Shown piece by piece: positions 32,384 to 42,406 of a DNA stretch of 64,000 bases. Below the pieces are notes generated by a model. That model searched no databases and was not told the origin of the DNA. It saw only the letters and a program-made list of their open reading frames with translations. How positions within the stretch are numbered: position 1 is the stretch's first letter; each line of letters begins with the position of its first letter. A program made the position numbers and the translations under genes. Source of the DNA: Hemicordylus capensis (Eukaryota; Chordata; Lepidosauria; Squamata; Cordylidae); contig NC_069659.1 in the NCBI RefSeq assembly GCF_027244095.1, forward strand, positions 347,874,250 through 347,938,249. Direction: 5' to 3'.

Positions 32384-33250
32384 TAGCGATATGCATGAAC
32401 TGCTTTGGCGTTCTATTTCTAGAACGCTGAACCAGTTTGTAAACTGGCATTTGAACCAGTTTGAATGTGGGGGTGGGGGCTCCTTTAAGGCACAGGGAGG
32501 ATGTCCTTACCTCCACTGCCATGCTGCCCCCTTTGGCCCTGCTTCAAAAGCTGCTGGAGTGGGCTGGCTCTATACCTTCTTGCCGCCTCTGCCAGCATAA
32601 TTCCGGAAGTGGCCCAAGTGCGTGCGTGTGTGGCATGCACTTGCGCACAGGCCACTTCTGGCATTACGCTGGCCGGGGTGGCAAGAGGGTACACAGCCAC
32701 CCCGCGCCAGCTGTTTTTGAAGCCGCGCCAGAGGGGGAAGCGCAGTGGGGGATGTAATTATTGGGGTTTGTGGTTATTTAGCAAAGCACCAAGGAAGCGA
32801 CCACTCCAGTTACAGAGTGCAGAGTAGAGTTGTTATTAAGGAACACCCATGGAGATCACTGTAGAGTCTGAACGAAACGGATTTATTGGTGAAGTACATT
32901 TGAGATAGGAAAGACCTATCCTATCGGTTGGCTACATCATGAATAAGTAGGGAGAAAGAGAGATGTTTCCACCTTCTCCCTAGGAGGAAAGGAAGAGGAC
33001 TGACTCACTACAGGAAGTACCTGAGAAGGAGTCAAGGCAGGGGTCATAGAGCAGAGACAAGCAGGGACAGGTAAGGAGACCCTCACTAGCTACCTCTGCT
33101 CCCAATGCCCCTAGTGGTCATTAGGATAGTTGGTGCAAAAGGTCGATGCACTGGAACTCCATATCTAACAGTAATTACACCCTCCCCACACCTTAAAGGA
33201 GCCCCCTCACCTCCCGGGTGTGCACAGAACTGGTTCCGTGCACACCCCTA
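32384..33250. mobile_element. hAT-type element with nested solo LTR
   Basis: Ends TAGCGATATGCATGAACTG and the complement of TAGGGGTGTGCACGGAACC. Degraded 8-bp duplication GCGTATAT / GTGTAGAT (32376-32383 and 33251-33258). GAACCAGTTTGAATG and GAACTGGTTCCGTGC show the terminal palindrome of the TAGGG-TGTGCAC group. Without the 412-bp LTR and its 5-bp duplication the element is about 450 bp, close to the 410-bp relative at 43613. Confidence 0.85.
32759..33170 (-). mobile_element. Solo LTR fossil
   Basis: 412 bp inside the hAT element, with an exact 5-bp duplication GTAAT (32754-32758 and 33171-33175). On the minus strand it opens TGTTAGATATGGAG and carries CACCAATAAATCC as a likely polyadenylation signal. 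It aligns along its length with 48440-48850. No internal region is present, so it is a solo LTR of the same family, younger than its hAT host. Confidence 0.85.
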
Positions 33251-33258
33251 GTGTAGAT

Positions 33259-33950
33259 AGGTGCCCAGCAGCTACATCTCCCTGCAGTGCTGAAGGATGA
33301 CACTTTGCCCCCACTTCTACAGGTAGCAATTATGACATCACCTGAGGTTTCTCTGCTATGATGCACTCATTGTCTCCTTGGTGATGGCTAAAGTTCCATC
33401 ACCAAGCTTTAGCCTTTAGGGTGTGGAGGATGCAAGAGAAGAAGCAGCATCTCCAGGGGCACCTCGGTTCTCCTTTTCCTATCCCCATAATCGATGAGAT
33501 AACCATGGTAAAGCAGTTGTGCTCCCTTTAAGTACAGAGACGAGTGGTTAGGCTGCCAGGTAAGAAGTATTATACAGGCACAGTCATCTCATAGTTAAGA
33601 TATGAGCGTTTTTCACCATTCTGCCATTATAAGCCCTGAACTTATAGAGTCAAAGGTATCCACCCAATCCCTCTAAAATCATGCACACATCAACTAGGGT
33701 GCAAGAGAAACATCCCCTCCACATTTAGTGCAAATCCATGGCAAAATGGCTGAGATAAAGCAGTTTAAGTTTTTAAGTCCTAAAGAAGAGGTTTCAAAGT
33801 TTTGGCAACCTTTTTTCACCACACATAATGCATATTTTTAAAAGTTTGATGTCTTTTTAGCGTTCCCCAAAAATTCAGGTCCATAAGGCACTGATGCCTT
33901 TTGCTAGTCTGAAAAACATCAATCTAGTGATTCTTGAGTAATTACTGTTC
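33259..33950. other. No gene; old repeat phrases
   Basis: Two overlapping inverted repeats lie at 33377-33414. 33590-33790 shares phrases (ATTATAAGCCCTGAAC, GGTGCAAGAGAAACATCC) with 43160-43300 and 52400, so it is probably an old unnamed repeat. Confidence 0.4.
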
Positions 33951-34014
33951 AAAATCCCCATAATAACAGGAAAAATAACTATGGGAAAGTTAGCTAAGGG
34001 CATAACTGAGTCTG

Positions 34015-34372
34015 CCACTGAGATGCAAGGTAAGGAACATAATTTGTTACACTGTTTCAGAAAAAGGCAAGCAAAAAACTTTGGGTATTAACATCACCAA
34101 TAAAGAGTGAGGTCCTTCACACAATCAAAAACTGTGTTCTACCAGAGTTTGAGAGCTGTGTGTACTCCCAATTTTCAGTTGAGTGGAAGCAAGGTAAAAG
34201 GGAAAACCTGGGTAGAAGTGATTGTGTGGAAGCAAGGTAGGAGGAAAAGCTACCCAGGTTTTCCTCCCACCTTGCTTCCACACAATGGTGTTTGAATGAC
34301 CTCAGTAAGTGCTTTACTGCTAAAGAAAGCAACCATTTGGTTTCTTTCCTAGAGAATCAGAGGCAACACCAC
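34015..34372 (+). repeat. Unknown degenerate repeat, copy 1
   Basis: Shares GCAAGGTAAGGAACATAA, TGTTTCAG and TTTGGTTTCTTTCCTAG with copies at 34435-34620 and 35295-35465. A foldback at 34109-34303 interrupts it, and the other copies serve as the empty site. Confidence 0.5.
34109..34303. mobile_element. GAGG-terminus foldback, 195 bp
   Basis: Begins GAGGTCCTTCACACAATC and ends GGTGTTTGAATGACCTC. Flanking triplets are AGT on both sides (34106-34108 and 34304-34306). Internal arms GTGTGGAAGCAAGGTAGGAG and CCCACCTTGCTTCCACAC form a strong hairpin. The uninterrupted repeat copies support a 3-bp duplication. Confidence 0.75.
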
Positions 34373-34434
34373 CACAATGTGGTTTATTAGCAGGAAATGG
34401 CTTGGCTTGAAATGCATGCTTTTCAACCAGTTTA

Positions 34435-34620
34435 AGAAAGCACGGAACTCATAATAAAAAGTCCAATGATACATATTATTGCGCTGTTTCAGGAAGAAGG
34501 AAATGCAAAAGATCATAGGTGGTCACAATCAACATGGAGGTAAGCCCCGAAGAGATAAGTCCTTTCTTCCCAAAGAAAATGGCTACTTGGTTTCTTTTCT
34601 GGCCCACTGGCCTTTTCAAA
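34435..34620 (+). repeat. Unknown degenerate repeat, copy 2
   Basis: Contains GGAACTCATAATAAAAAGTC, GCGCTGTTTCAGG, CAACATGGAGGTAAGCCC and TCTGGCCCACTGGCC. It is preceded by GCAGGAAATGGCTTGGCT, also found before copy 3. Confidence 0.5.
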
Positions 34621-35294
34621 TCAATTACGCGAGACATCTGTCATAGTTAAATGTTGATCTGACCATTTTGATTACTGTTTTGCAGATTGAAAGATAATTT
34701 TCCAATTCACAACAAACTGCTCTCTATGGCCACATTCACACGTAATGCCAAACCACGTTAAACATGGCCGAGGTTGGAACTCCAGTATGCACAGACGCAC
34801 GAAACCATGGTTGTGGGCCGAAAGCGAACTCCAGTTTGCCTTGCCACACTACAAATTGAACCTTCGTTTATCTCTAACGTTTGCTGCCAAGTCCTGAGGC
34901 TTTGTCACCGAAGTGTTACATTCGCTTTCTGGTGCAGCTATAACTGGTTTCGCACTGATTTTCAGACCTCAGTCATAGAGGCAGTGGCACTGACCCACCC
35001 GAGGACATGGCTGCTCCAAGCCTTTGGCACTTCTCGCTGACAGCCTCTTGAAGAACCAGCCCTGCCCCTCTTGTCAGCTATGCATCTATGGAGCTGCCAG
35101 GCTACAGGGGCGCCGCCATGCCCCATCCTGGACTTATCAGCCTGTCAAGCTGCACAGTCACTCAGGGGAATCCACTCTTCCCACTCTGTCTCTGACAGTA
35201 TTTACCAACAGGAAATGGCTTGGCTCGAAAAGCATAAAGCAATTCATTTATTTGCTTTAAATAAAGCTTAAATGATCAACAAACTTTGAAAAAG

Positions 35295-35465
35295 CAACAA
35301 ACTCATAACAAAATGCCTGGTGTGAGGTAAGGAATATCAAAAATATTGTTTTGCTTCAGGACATGTGAAACATCACTAACATGGAAATAAACCCTTACGA
35401 GGGAAGTCATTTATTGCTAATGGAAGTGGATTTTTCATTCCATTTTAGTCCACTGGCCTTTTTAG
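35295..35465 (+). repeat. Unknown degenerate repeat, copy 3
   Basis: Contains CAAACTCATAACAAAATGCC, TGTGAGGTAAGGAATATC, TTTTGCTTCAGG, CTAACATGGAAATAAACCC and TAGTCCACTGGCC. It has the same order of blocks as copy 2. Confidence 0.5.
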
Positions 35466-35714
35466 ACCCATTACTGAAGTCTAAGTGTGTGGACATTCAA
35501 GGATATTGGTTGATTTTTAATGATTTTTTTTAAGTTTCTAAAGCTGTTTAAAAGTGTCATAACTGCTTTGTTTCATTGCAGAAAGATACAAAACGTTTTG
35601 GAATTGAATCTCCCACCCTGTTGTCCATCGTTCAAGCCTCATTTACAGGATACTGTTCCTTGCCATCATATAAAAAGAGTACTACCCCCCCGACACACAC
35701 ACATCTTTTGCTTC

Positions 35715-35975
35715 CTATATTATAACTCCAGAATGATTGGACAGAAAGTTCTCAAAATTCACATGGAAGTAGTATATGATGTTAGCATTCATTGTGTTGA
35801 TGTTCAAGGAGATCAGCCCACCTGTTGATTTTTAACATAAATTCATTGAACATCAACAAGTGGACTGATCTCCTTGAACGTCCACACATTTAATCACATA
35901 GGAATATCATGGAAATGTTTACAGCTTTCTGCTCTGCCCAGCCATTCGGGAGTTATCAATATTTTTGAGTTTCCC
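35715..35975. repeat. Foldback repeat, about 260 bp
   Basis: Inner arms GATGTTCAAGGAGATCAGCC (left) and the complement of GACGTTCAAGGAGATCAGTC (right) flank a loop of about 25 bp. Outer matches continue (ATAACTCCAGAATGATTGG against ATAACTCCCGAATGGCTGG). No target duplication was determined. Confidence 0.65.
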
Positions 35976-36139
35976 ATTGATCTCCCATTCTTATGGAGAA
36001 ATTATTATTTTATTTTATTTTTGAAATTCAGGTGAAGCGCCTCCTAGTGGCAGCCCATGTTAATTGCACACATTTGTTCAATTGTAGATCCATCCCCGGC
36101 AGAACAAAACGTTAAGAAATATTGTGCAGTGTGGCCTTT

Positions 36140-36312
36140 TTGGGAAGGGACTGTTGCTCAGTGGTAAAGCATCCGTTTTGCATGCAGAAGGTCCTCAGTT
36201 CAGGTCCTGACATCTCCAGGAAGGGCTAGGAAAGACCCTTCTCTGTCTGAAATCCTGGAGAGCTGCTGCCAGTCAGAGGAGACAATACTGAGCTAGATGG
36301 ACCAATTATCTG
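36140..36312 (+). mobile_element. tRNA-Ala-headed CR1-tailed SINE
   Basis: Head GGGACTGTTGCTCAGTGGTA (A box) and CATCCGTTTTGCATGCAGAA (anticodon arm). B-box area CAGTTCAGGTCCTGACAT, body AGGAAAGACCCTTCTCTGTC, then GAGCTAGATGGACCAATTAT of the CR1 tail. The last bases of the tail are missing. Confidence 0.9.
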
Positions 36313-36510
36313 ACCAGGGATGTCCCAAAGTATTGTGGCACCTGAGGCTGTGCGTCCAGTGCTGCCTTGCCCCATACTTCTGATAGGGGCCAACCCCCTT
36401 TCAAAATTGACCCTAGCAAGCTTTGAAAGTGGCACAGTGGGGAGAGGAGGGAAGGTTATCAACAGCCTCTTCTGGCATTTCTTGTGAGCTTTGCAAGGAG
36501 TGGGAGGAGA

Positions 36511-36806
36511 GCATAGGAACATAGGAAGCTGCCATATACTGAGTCAGACCATTGGTCTATCTAGCTCAGTATTGTCTTCACAGACTGGCAGCAGCTTCTC
36601 CAAGGTTGCAGGCAGGAGCCTCTCTCAACCCTATCTTGGAGAAGCCAGGGAGGGAACTTGGAACCTTCTGCTCTTCACAGAGCAGCTCCATCCCCTGAGG
36701 GGAATCTCTTACAGTGCTCACACTTCTAGTCTCCCTTTCATATGCAACCAGGGCAGACCCTGCTTAGCTAAGGGGACAAGTCATGCTTGCTACCACAAGA
36801 CCAGGG
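36511..36806 (-). mobile_element. 5S-headed CR1-tailed SINE, full
   Basis: CR1 tail (CATAGGAACATAGGAAGCTG) through body and linker to the 5S-like head. On the minus strand the head reads TTAGCTAAGCAGGGTCTGCC, GGTTGCATATGAAAGGGAGA, and the 5' end CTGGTCTTGTGGTAGCAAGC. It sits inside a possible older TIR element (CAGGGATGTCCCAAAG at 36316). Confidence 0.93.
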
Positions 36807-38065
36807 CAGTCTTCTCTCTTCTCTGTGCCTTCCTTGCAAAGTTCACAAGGGTCAGATGGGTCCCAAAGAGCAGCTCCGATGGTGGCAGCAGGGGGCATCT
36901 TTCTACCCTGCTGGCTCCCACATGATCCACTGCCTGAGGTGACTGCCTCACCTTCTGCCATGAAAGGATCTTCTTGGGGTCCGACATAGTATAAAGCACC
37001 TTCGCAAACACTACAGCCATCCATGTGCGTGCATGAGGAAGGAAGTCACATTTCAAAAACTCCACGTACTTAAGACAATGAGCAATTCTCCCTGGGAAAT
37101 GACATCTCCGCAATACATTCCTCTTCCCACCTGACTTATCTGTGGGACCCTGCTTGAAAATCTCTTGTCTCCCAACCAGAATCTTGCACTGTGGTCTGGG
37201 GCAGCCTCTGCTGTCGTCAGCATGTGACTTTCCCTTTCTTCTTTGCCTGCAAAGGCTCATGGGAAGAGCAGAGCGGCGCTGGGTTGCAGCAGGGAGCCAG
37301 AGCAAAGGGAGGCCAGGGTTTGTTCCGGATTAGCTTCTCTTCTGATTTCGACTAGGTGTCGGTAATTTAATCAAATCTTGTGGAGAGAAGGAATGTGGGC
37401 CCTTTCATGCGGAAATCCCTCCCCGGCTGCCAGCAGCTCCTCCTGGGCCTCAGTCTTGGGCTCCGCCAGCTTGAAAACACTCCACCATGGGTGCACCTGT
37501 CTGTAGCAGCCGTCACGGAGGCCTTTTCCCTGTCAGGCCTGCCAAGTAGGCTGGACCAAAGTGGAAGAGAAAAGAGATTCTTTTTCTGTCTGTCTGTCTC
37601 TCTGTCGCTCGCTCCTTCCCTCCCTCTCTCTCTCTCTCTGGCCCCTTCCACTTTCTTGGCACTTACACAACATTTAATGGAAAAAGTCTTCTTGCGGCTT
37701 TAATTAAAGTGATTCCAGAATGCGAGGAATGTAGCATTGTATTTCTGCTTACTTCAAGACATGTTCCCTGGAACCTCCCCCTCCGGCTGGGAAGAATCAA
37801 TCCCGAAGAGTCTTACAGATGAAAGAGACTCTGGAAGCCATGTCAGCTGACCTGCCGTCCCAAGGGCTGTTTGGTTTGAAGGGGCCGGACAGTGCGCCCT
37901 CTACCCCCAAGGGGCTACATTTCAAGAGCTTCAGATGCCCCCTGCGAAAGCTAACGAAAGCCCTCTTCAGATACAATTGTCCTTACATTCACTGAAGACA
38001 TGAGGGGCATGCTCCCTGAATCAGTGCATCTGCTGCCAATGCCAGCTCCAGTTTCAAATCCCCTG
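36807..38065. other. No gene recognised
   Basis: Moderate-GC unique DNA. (CTGT)n/(TC)n tract at 37583-37640. I looked for exon boundaries and found none convincing. Confidence 0.45.
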
Positions 38066-38538
38066 GAGGCTTTATACACGGGGCGTCTGCCTCGAATCGC
38101 CTTCGGGAGAGAGCGTGTGCATTCACACACCAGCTAAACTTACCCTGAACTCCCGACAAGATCCTTGGACCCACTCCACACAGGTCGGGCTTTGCAATGC
38201 TAATTCTAGCTTATCTCGAGGTATTTCTGGGTTTTTAAAATGCTGGTTTTAAACTACTTTTTCTGAAAAACGGCAGAGCAAACCGGGAGAGGCGCTGACG
38301 TAGACTCATTAGCATGATAAGAGGTATGGTCTCTTCAGAAATGCAGATCTTTCTCTGCAGGGAACTCTCTCCATCCCCCACATTGGCTAGGAAGGAAAAC
38401 ACTGCCGTGTGTACTTGAGAAAACGAAAGCAGCCGAGAGCAGAGGGGAGGGGCTGCTTCCCTCAATGCCGCGAGTGTACTTCGAAGTGGCTTCACTCAAC
38501 ATTTACCCCGAAGCCGGAAGCCAAGTGTGAATAACCTC
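38066..38538 (+). mobile_element. GAGG-terminus TIR element, 473 bp
   Basis: Starts GAGGCTTTATACACGGGG and ends AAGTGTGAATAACCTC, an inverted match to GAGGTTATTCACAC. Flanking triplets are CTG and TTG. The interior (TTCTAGCTTATCTCG, GGGGAGGGGCTGCTTCCCTC) is closely repeated at 47090-47800. No coding signature. Confidence 0.8.
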
Positions 38539-40702
38539 TTGGCAACGCCTATCTTGCAAACAGCACTGCCCTTTGCAGACAAATGCTGAATGGGGGGATG
38601 CCAGGAGCATGGACAATGGTTGCATCAGTGGAGGGGACACGGCCAGAGCAGCCACCCTACTCCTCCCTCCCACATGCAATTGGCTGAGGAGAACTGGCTG
38701 TTTGCACTACTGATTTCCACCCAGGAAGGGTACAAAAGAGGAGAGGTTTGGGTTGGTGGGAGGGAGGAGGTGGTGCTGCAGGCTCTTGACCCCCAATTTC
38801 CCCCTTCCCCACTTACCTGGACCTACTGAGCATATAGGGAGGTGCAGTCAACTCTAACACCTCACAGTTCTGCTGTTCATCCAACTGCATGCTTAATAGA
38901 GCAGGCCTGAGTTAAAACATGCAACAGGTAGATTCTTGAGAAGGTAGAGTGTACTTTACCACTTCAGGCTTGGGGGGTGGGCAGGATGCTCACCTACAGG
39001 CAACATTCCCTGGGCTAAACATTTTCTCCCTGGTCTTCTAGATTTCCACATGCAGGGAGCTTTCCAGTGAAGGAGCATTCAAAAATGTAAATTTCGGCAG
39101 CTTCTGAAATGGTGCAGTTCCTTCAGCCATCTCATTCTGCGCATGTGTTGACCTAGGTCTTGTCTAAACATGCAACTGGATCAGGTGGTCAAATTCTGAG
39201 TTGACTGTACCATATCAGACTGTAGGAGTGGGTAGGTACCACAGTTTTGAATGCTCACATTAAAAAAATTTTTTTTTTAACCTTGTTTTTTTGTTTTTGT
39301 TTTTTAAAGATATAACATCAGGAAAGCACCAGTTTGGACCTTATGCTAGTTTTCGACTTGCGGGGAGTTATTCAAAATTATCAGTACATTCAGAAGTGGT
39401 GCAGTCCATTTGCACCTCTTAGGGCTTTTTCACTCGAATCCCATCTCATTCCGTTGTGTGTGTGGACCAGGCTAGGTGTGGTGTCCTCCCAAGGCCTGTA
39501 TGCTTTCCTTTCCCACCCCCATCCGCTAGAGATGAAGGCAGGAAAGTGGCAATCTGAACTGATGTGGTAACGAGAAAGCTGAAATAGACTGAGCAAACTC
39601 AGACACCCTTTGGCCTCAAAGCCTTTGTGAGGCTTTGTCCCATTACTGTTGCCTCTTAGCCATGACTGCACACTAACCACTGCTCCTCAGGGTCTTCCAC
39701 GGCAGCAGGAGGGCAGTACTTCCTTGGGGCCACCATATGGCTTTGGGGCACAGGGGATCAGTTCTTCCCCACTGTTTTTCTGAAGAAGTAAGAGATCTCT
39801 GAGATGTTTTCCTGGCCTGGACCCAGACCCACCTACCCCCACATCCATTAGCAATCCACACTTGAATTCACCAACTTTGGAACCAGAACATAGGTCTTTT
39901 CAACACAAAAGTGTGTGATGAAGGTCATGACAGGAATTGCCATAGACTTATCAAATTTACTTCCATAACCATGAGGACTAGAAACTTTATTTTTTAAAAG
40001 GAAAAATTGAACTAGTGGATCATCAGATGGTAGAAATGGGTCATGGGCTGCCTAAACAAGCCAAGTCCAGAGATGGGGAACAATGATAGCATGATTCTTG
40101 CCTCTAATTTAGCTCCTGCACAAAGCAACATGGCCACCTGTAACAGCGCCATCTGGTGGAATGTGTGAATGCCATAACATTCCTCCCATGACCTCAGAAC
40201 TTAAACAGACTGTAGAAAGTGGGAGGGAAATAATCAAGTGTGCTCATGTTGGCCCAGGCCAGAAATTTGCTGAGATCAAACATTTCAGAACATTGCTATT
40301 TAACTTTCAGCCACATTATTCAAATATTAACTGAATCACAAATATTTATAGACTGCGCCTTGAAAGTGGTTTTACAATCCAAGCAGTGCAGTCCACAGAG
40401 TAATTGCCTGTGACTCCAGAGTTTTTCTTTACATTCCAGCTGACACATTTTGTGGGCTGTAGCCAGAGGTGTGGTGGAATCCTCCTACAGAACTTAACCA
40501 TAATCTGGCTCCTATATCCTAATCTGGATCAACTGGATTTGTTTCCATGCTCTGGGGGCCAGCTCAAGGCGTACTGCACCTTGGGTGAAAACTAATGTTG
40601 CCGTCTCCTGTCCCGCACCTTGTTACATGTGGGGAAAGCTCATGCATTCCTCCCTCAAAACTTGTTTCTCTGATTGCAGCTACTTCCTCCGGTTCCATAA
40701 AC
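38539..40702. other. Unique DNA, no gene recognised
   Basis: No LINE or SINE ends. (T)n/(A)n tract at 39263-39310. Confidence 0.45.
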
Positions 40703-41450
40703 CAGGGGTTCTCAAATTGTGGGTCAGGACTCTCATTGTCGGGGGGAGGGTCATAAGCAACTTTAAAGGGCATCAGGAGGCAGGAAAGAGCTGTTGGGAG
40801 GCAGAGGACCAACATGCTCATCTCCCAAGAAGGAACTCTCCTCCAGTCCATAAGGGGTGCCACTGCTGTGCCGGCCCTTGATTTTGTGAGAGCTAGAGTT
40901 GCCATCCAAGTGGGTGTGTCAGCTCCTGTCTCCCTGTCCACCTCCCATCACTCCTGCCGGGAGAGGAGAGCTGGTCTTGTGGTAGCAAGCATGACTTGTC
41001 CCCTTAGCTAAGCAGGATCTGCCCTGGTTGCATTTGAATGAGAGACTAGAAGTGTGAGCACTGGAAGATATCACCCTCAGGGGATGGAGCCGTTCTGGGA
41101 AGAGCAGAAGGTTCCAAGTTCCCTCCCTGGCAGCATCTCCAAGATAGGGCTGAGAGAAACTCCTGCCTGCAACCTTGGAGAGGCTGCTGCCAGTCTGTGA
41201 AGACAATACTGGGCTAGATGGACCATAGATGGACCAATGGTCTGACTCAGTATATGGCAGCTTCCTATGTCCCTCTGTCCCTATGACTATCCCTGCACCT
41301 CAAAGACATCGGGTCAGGTCCCTGCCTCCCAACATCTCCCTCCTAACCACTTTAAAGTTGTTTGTGACCCCAGCCCCCGGGGTGCCGACCCACAGATTGA
41401 GAGTAGCCGAACTTAGGGATTCACAGTACCAAAACGTTTGTGAACCCCTG
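40703..41450. mobile_element. hAT-like element with nested SINE
   Basis: Left end CAGGGGTTCTCAAATTGTGG and right end ACGTTTGTGAACCCCTG. Inner parts GTGGGTCAGGACTCTC and GGTGCCGACCCACAGATTGA also pair. A 5S-headed SINE sits at 40965-41270. I could not find a matching 8-bp duplication, so the boundaries are provisional. Confidence 0.6.
40965..41275 (+). mobile_element. 5S-headed CR1-tailed SINE, full
   Basis: GAGAGCTGGTCTTGTGGTAG, TTAGCTAAGCAGGATCTGCC, GGTTGCATTTGAATGAGAGA (5S boxes A to C), linker GATATCACCCTCAGGGGATG, body, and CR1 tail TCAGTATATGGCAGCTTCCT. A short duplication of ATGGACCA occurs in the tail near 41220. Confidence 0.95.
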
Positions 41451-41463
41451 CTAATGAATGAGT

Positions 41464-42257
41464 GAGGCTGTACACACAAGTGGTGTGTAGAGCCTGGGAG
41501 GGTTCAGCAGAGAGAATGGACTTGGCCTGCTCTCCTCGCAGACGATCAGTTGTGAAGCCTGGGGTGACCGGATCGGCTGCCCACACGGCTATGGGCTCCA
41601 TCACGGAGCCGGTGGGGGCTGCAGGGATCAGGGGCCACCCAGCCCCCGCCAGTCCCAGAATGCCCTGTGCGACTGTTGCCTCCCTGTCGGGGGTCTACTC
41701 GTGTGTCGCCGTGCACTGCACCAGCACACAGTTTAAAAAACTAGGTTAACGGAGCACTCATGCCATTAACACTGTTTAAGGGGAGAGGGAATTAGGCGGG
41801 CTACAGGGGTGTAACTATAATAGGGCAAGGGGAGACAGTTGTCTGGGGGCCCACTGCCTTGGGGGCCCCCTAGAGGCAAGTCACATGACTGACTCCCCCA
41901 ACTATGCACCTGCCTAGGCTTCCTTCAGTTGTATTCATCCTCCGAAACTGATGTGAGTGTGAAGACCTGGAGCTACCAGAACAGCAAGTCTTTCTCTAGT
42001 ACCATTAATGACTTGCATCATCCACAATTTACAAAACCTTTAAAAAAATAATATAAGATTTCTTTACTTCATGAGCTGAGCTTCAGTGAGGGGGGGAGCA
42101 TTTTAAAATCTTGTCTCTGGGCCCACTCCAACCTTGCTACGCCCCTGGCGGGCTAGCCACCAAGGAGGCACTGCACTCACTTGCGAGCCCAACGGATCCG
42201 ACAATCACTCGAAAGTGGGCTAGGCTCCCGCTTTCTAGTGATTGTGGGAATAGGCTC
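41464..42257 (-). mobile_element. GAGG-terminus TIR element with nested MITE
   Basis: Left end GAGGCTGTACACACAAGTGG and right end ATTGTGGGAATAGGCTC. The subterminal hairpin AAGTGGGCTAGGCTCCCGCT lies at the right, so the element is in reverse orientation to 24483-24909. A 344-bp hAT MITE was inserted at 41804-42147. Flanking triplets are AGT and AAG. Confidence 0.75.
41804..42147 (+). mobile_element. hAT-type MITE, 344 bp
   Basis: CAGGGGTGTAACTATAATAG to the complement of CAGGGGCGTAGCAAGGTTGG, with an exact 8-bp duplication GCGGGCTA (41796-41803 and 42148-42155). This is the simplest copy of the family and shows the form without insertions. Confidence 0.96.
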
Positions 42258-42278
42258 AAGGATTCATTCCCCGTAAGG

Positions 42279-42406
42279 CAGGGGTTCTCCAGCTTGGGTC
42301 CCACTCCCAGATGTTGTTATACTACAACTCCTATCATCCCCACCCACAAGGGCCAAAGGCTGGGGAAGATTGCAGTCATCTGGGGACCCAAGTTGGAGAA
42401 CCCCTG
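42279..42406. mobile_element. Foldback MITE, CAGGGGTTCTC type
   Basis: CAGGGGTTCTCCAGCTTGGG against the complement of CAGGGGTTCTCCAACTTGGG, with a palindromic core (CTACAACTCCTATCATCCCC). Flanks CCGTAAGG / TGATAAGG share five of eight bases. Confidence 0.8.

Noticed and set aside
36735-36806. 5S rRNA gene
   Set aside because: Only the internal-promoter half resembles 5S rRNA. The 5' half of 5S is replaced and CR1-type sequence follows.
36316-36960. Possible TIR element around the 5S SINE
   Set aside because: CAGGGATGTCCC at the left and GGTGACTGCCTCACC at the right recall 5404-5580, but the ends do not form inverted repeats and no duplication is visible.
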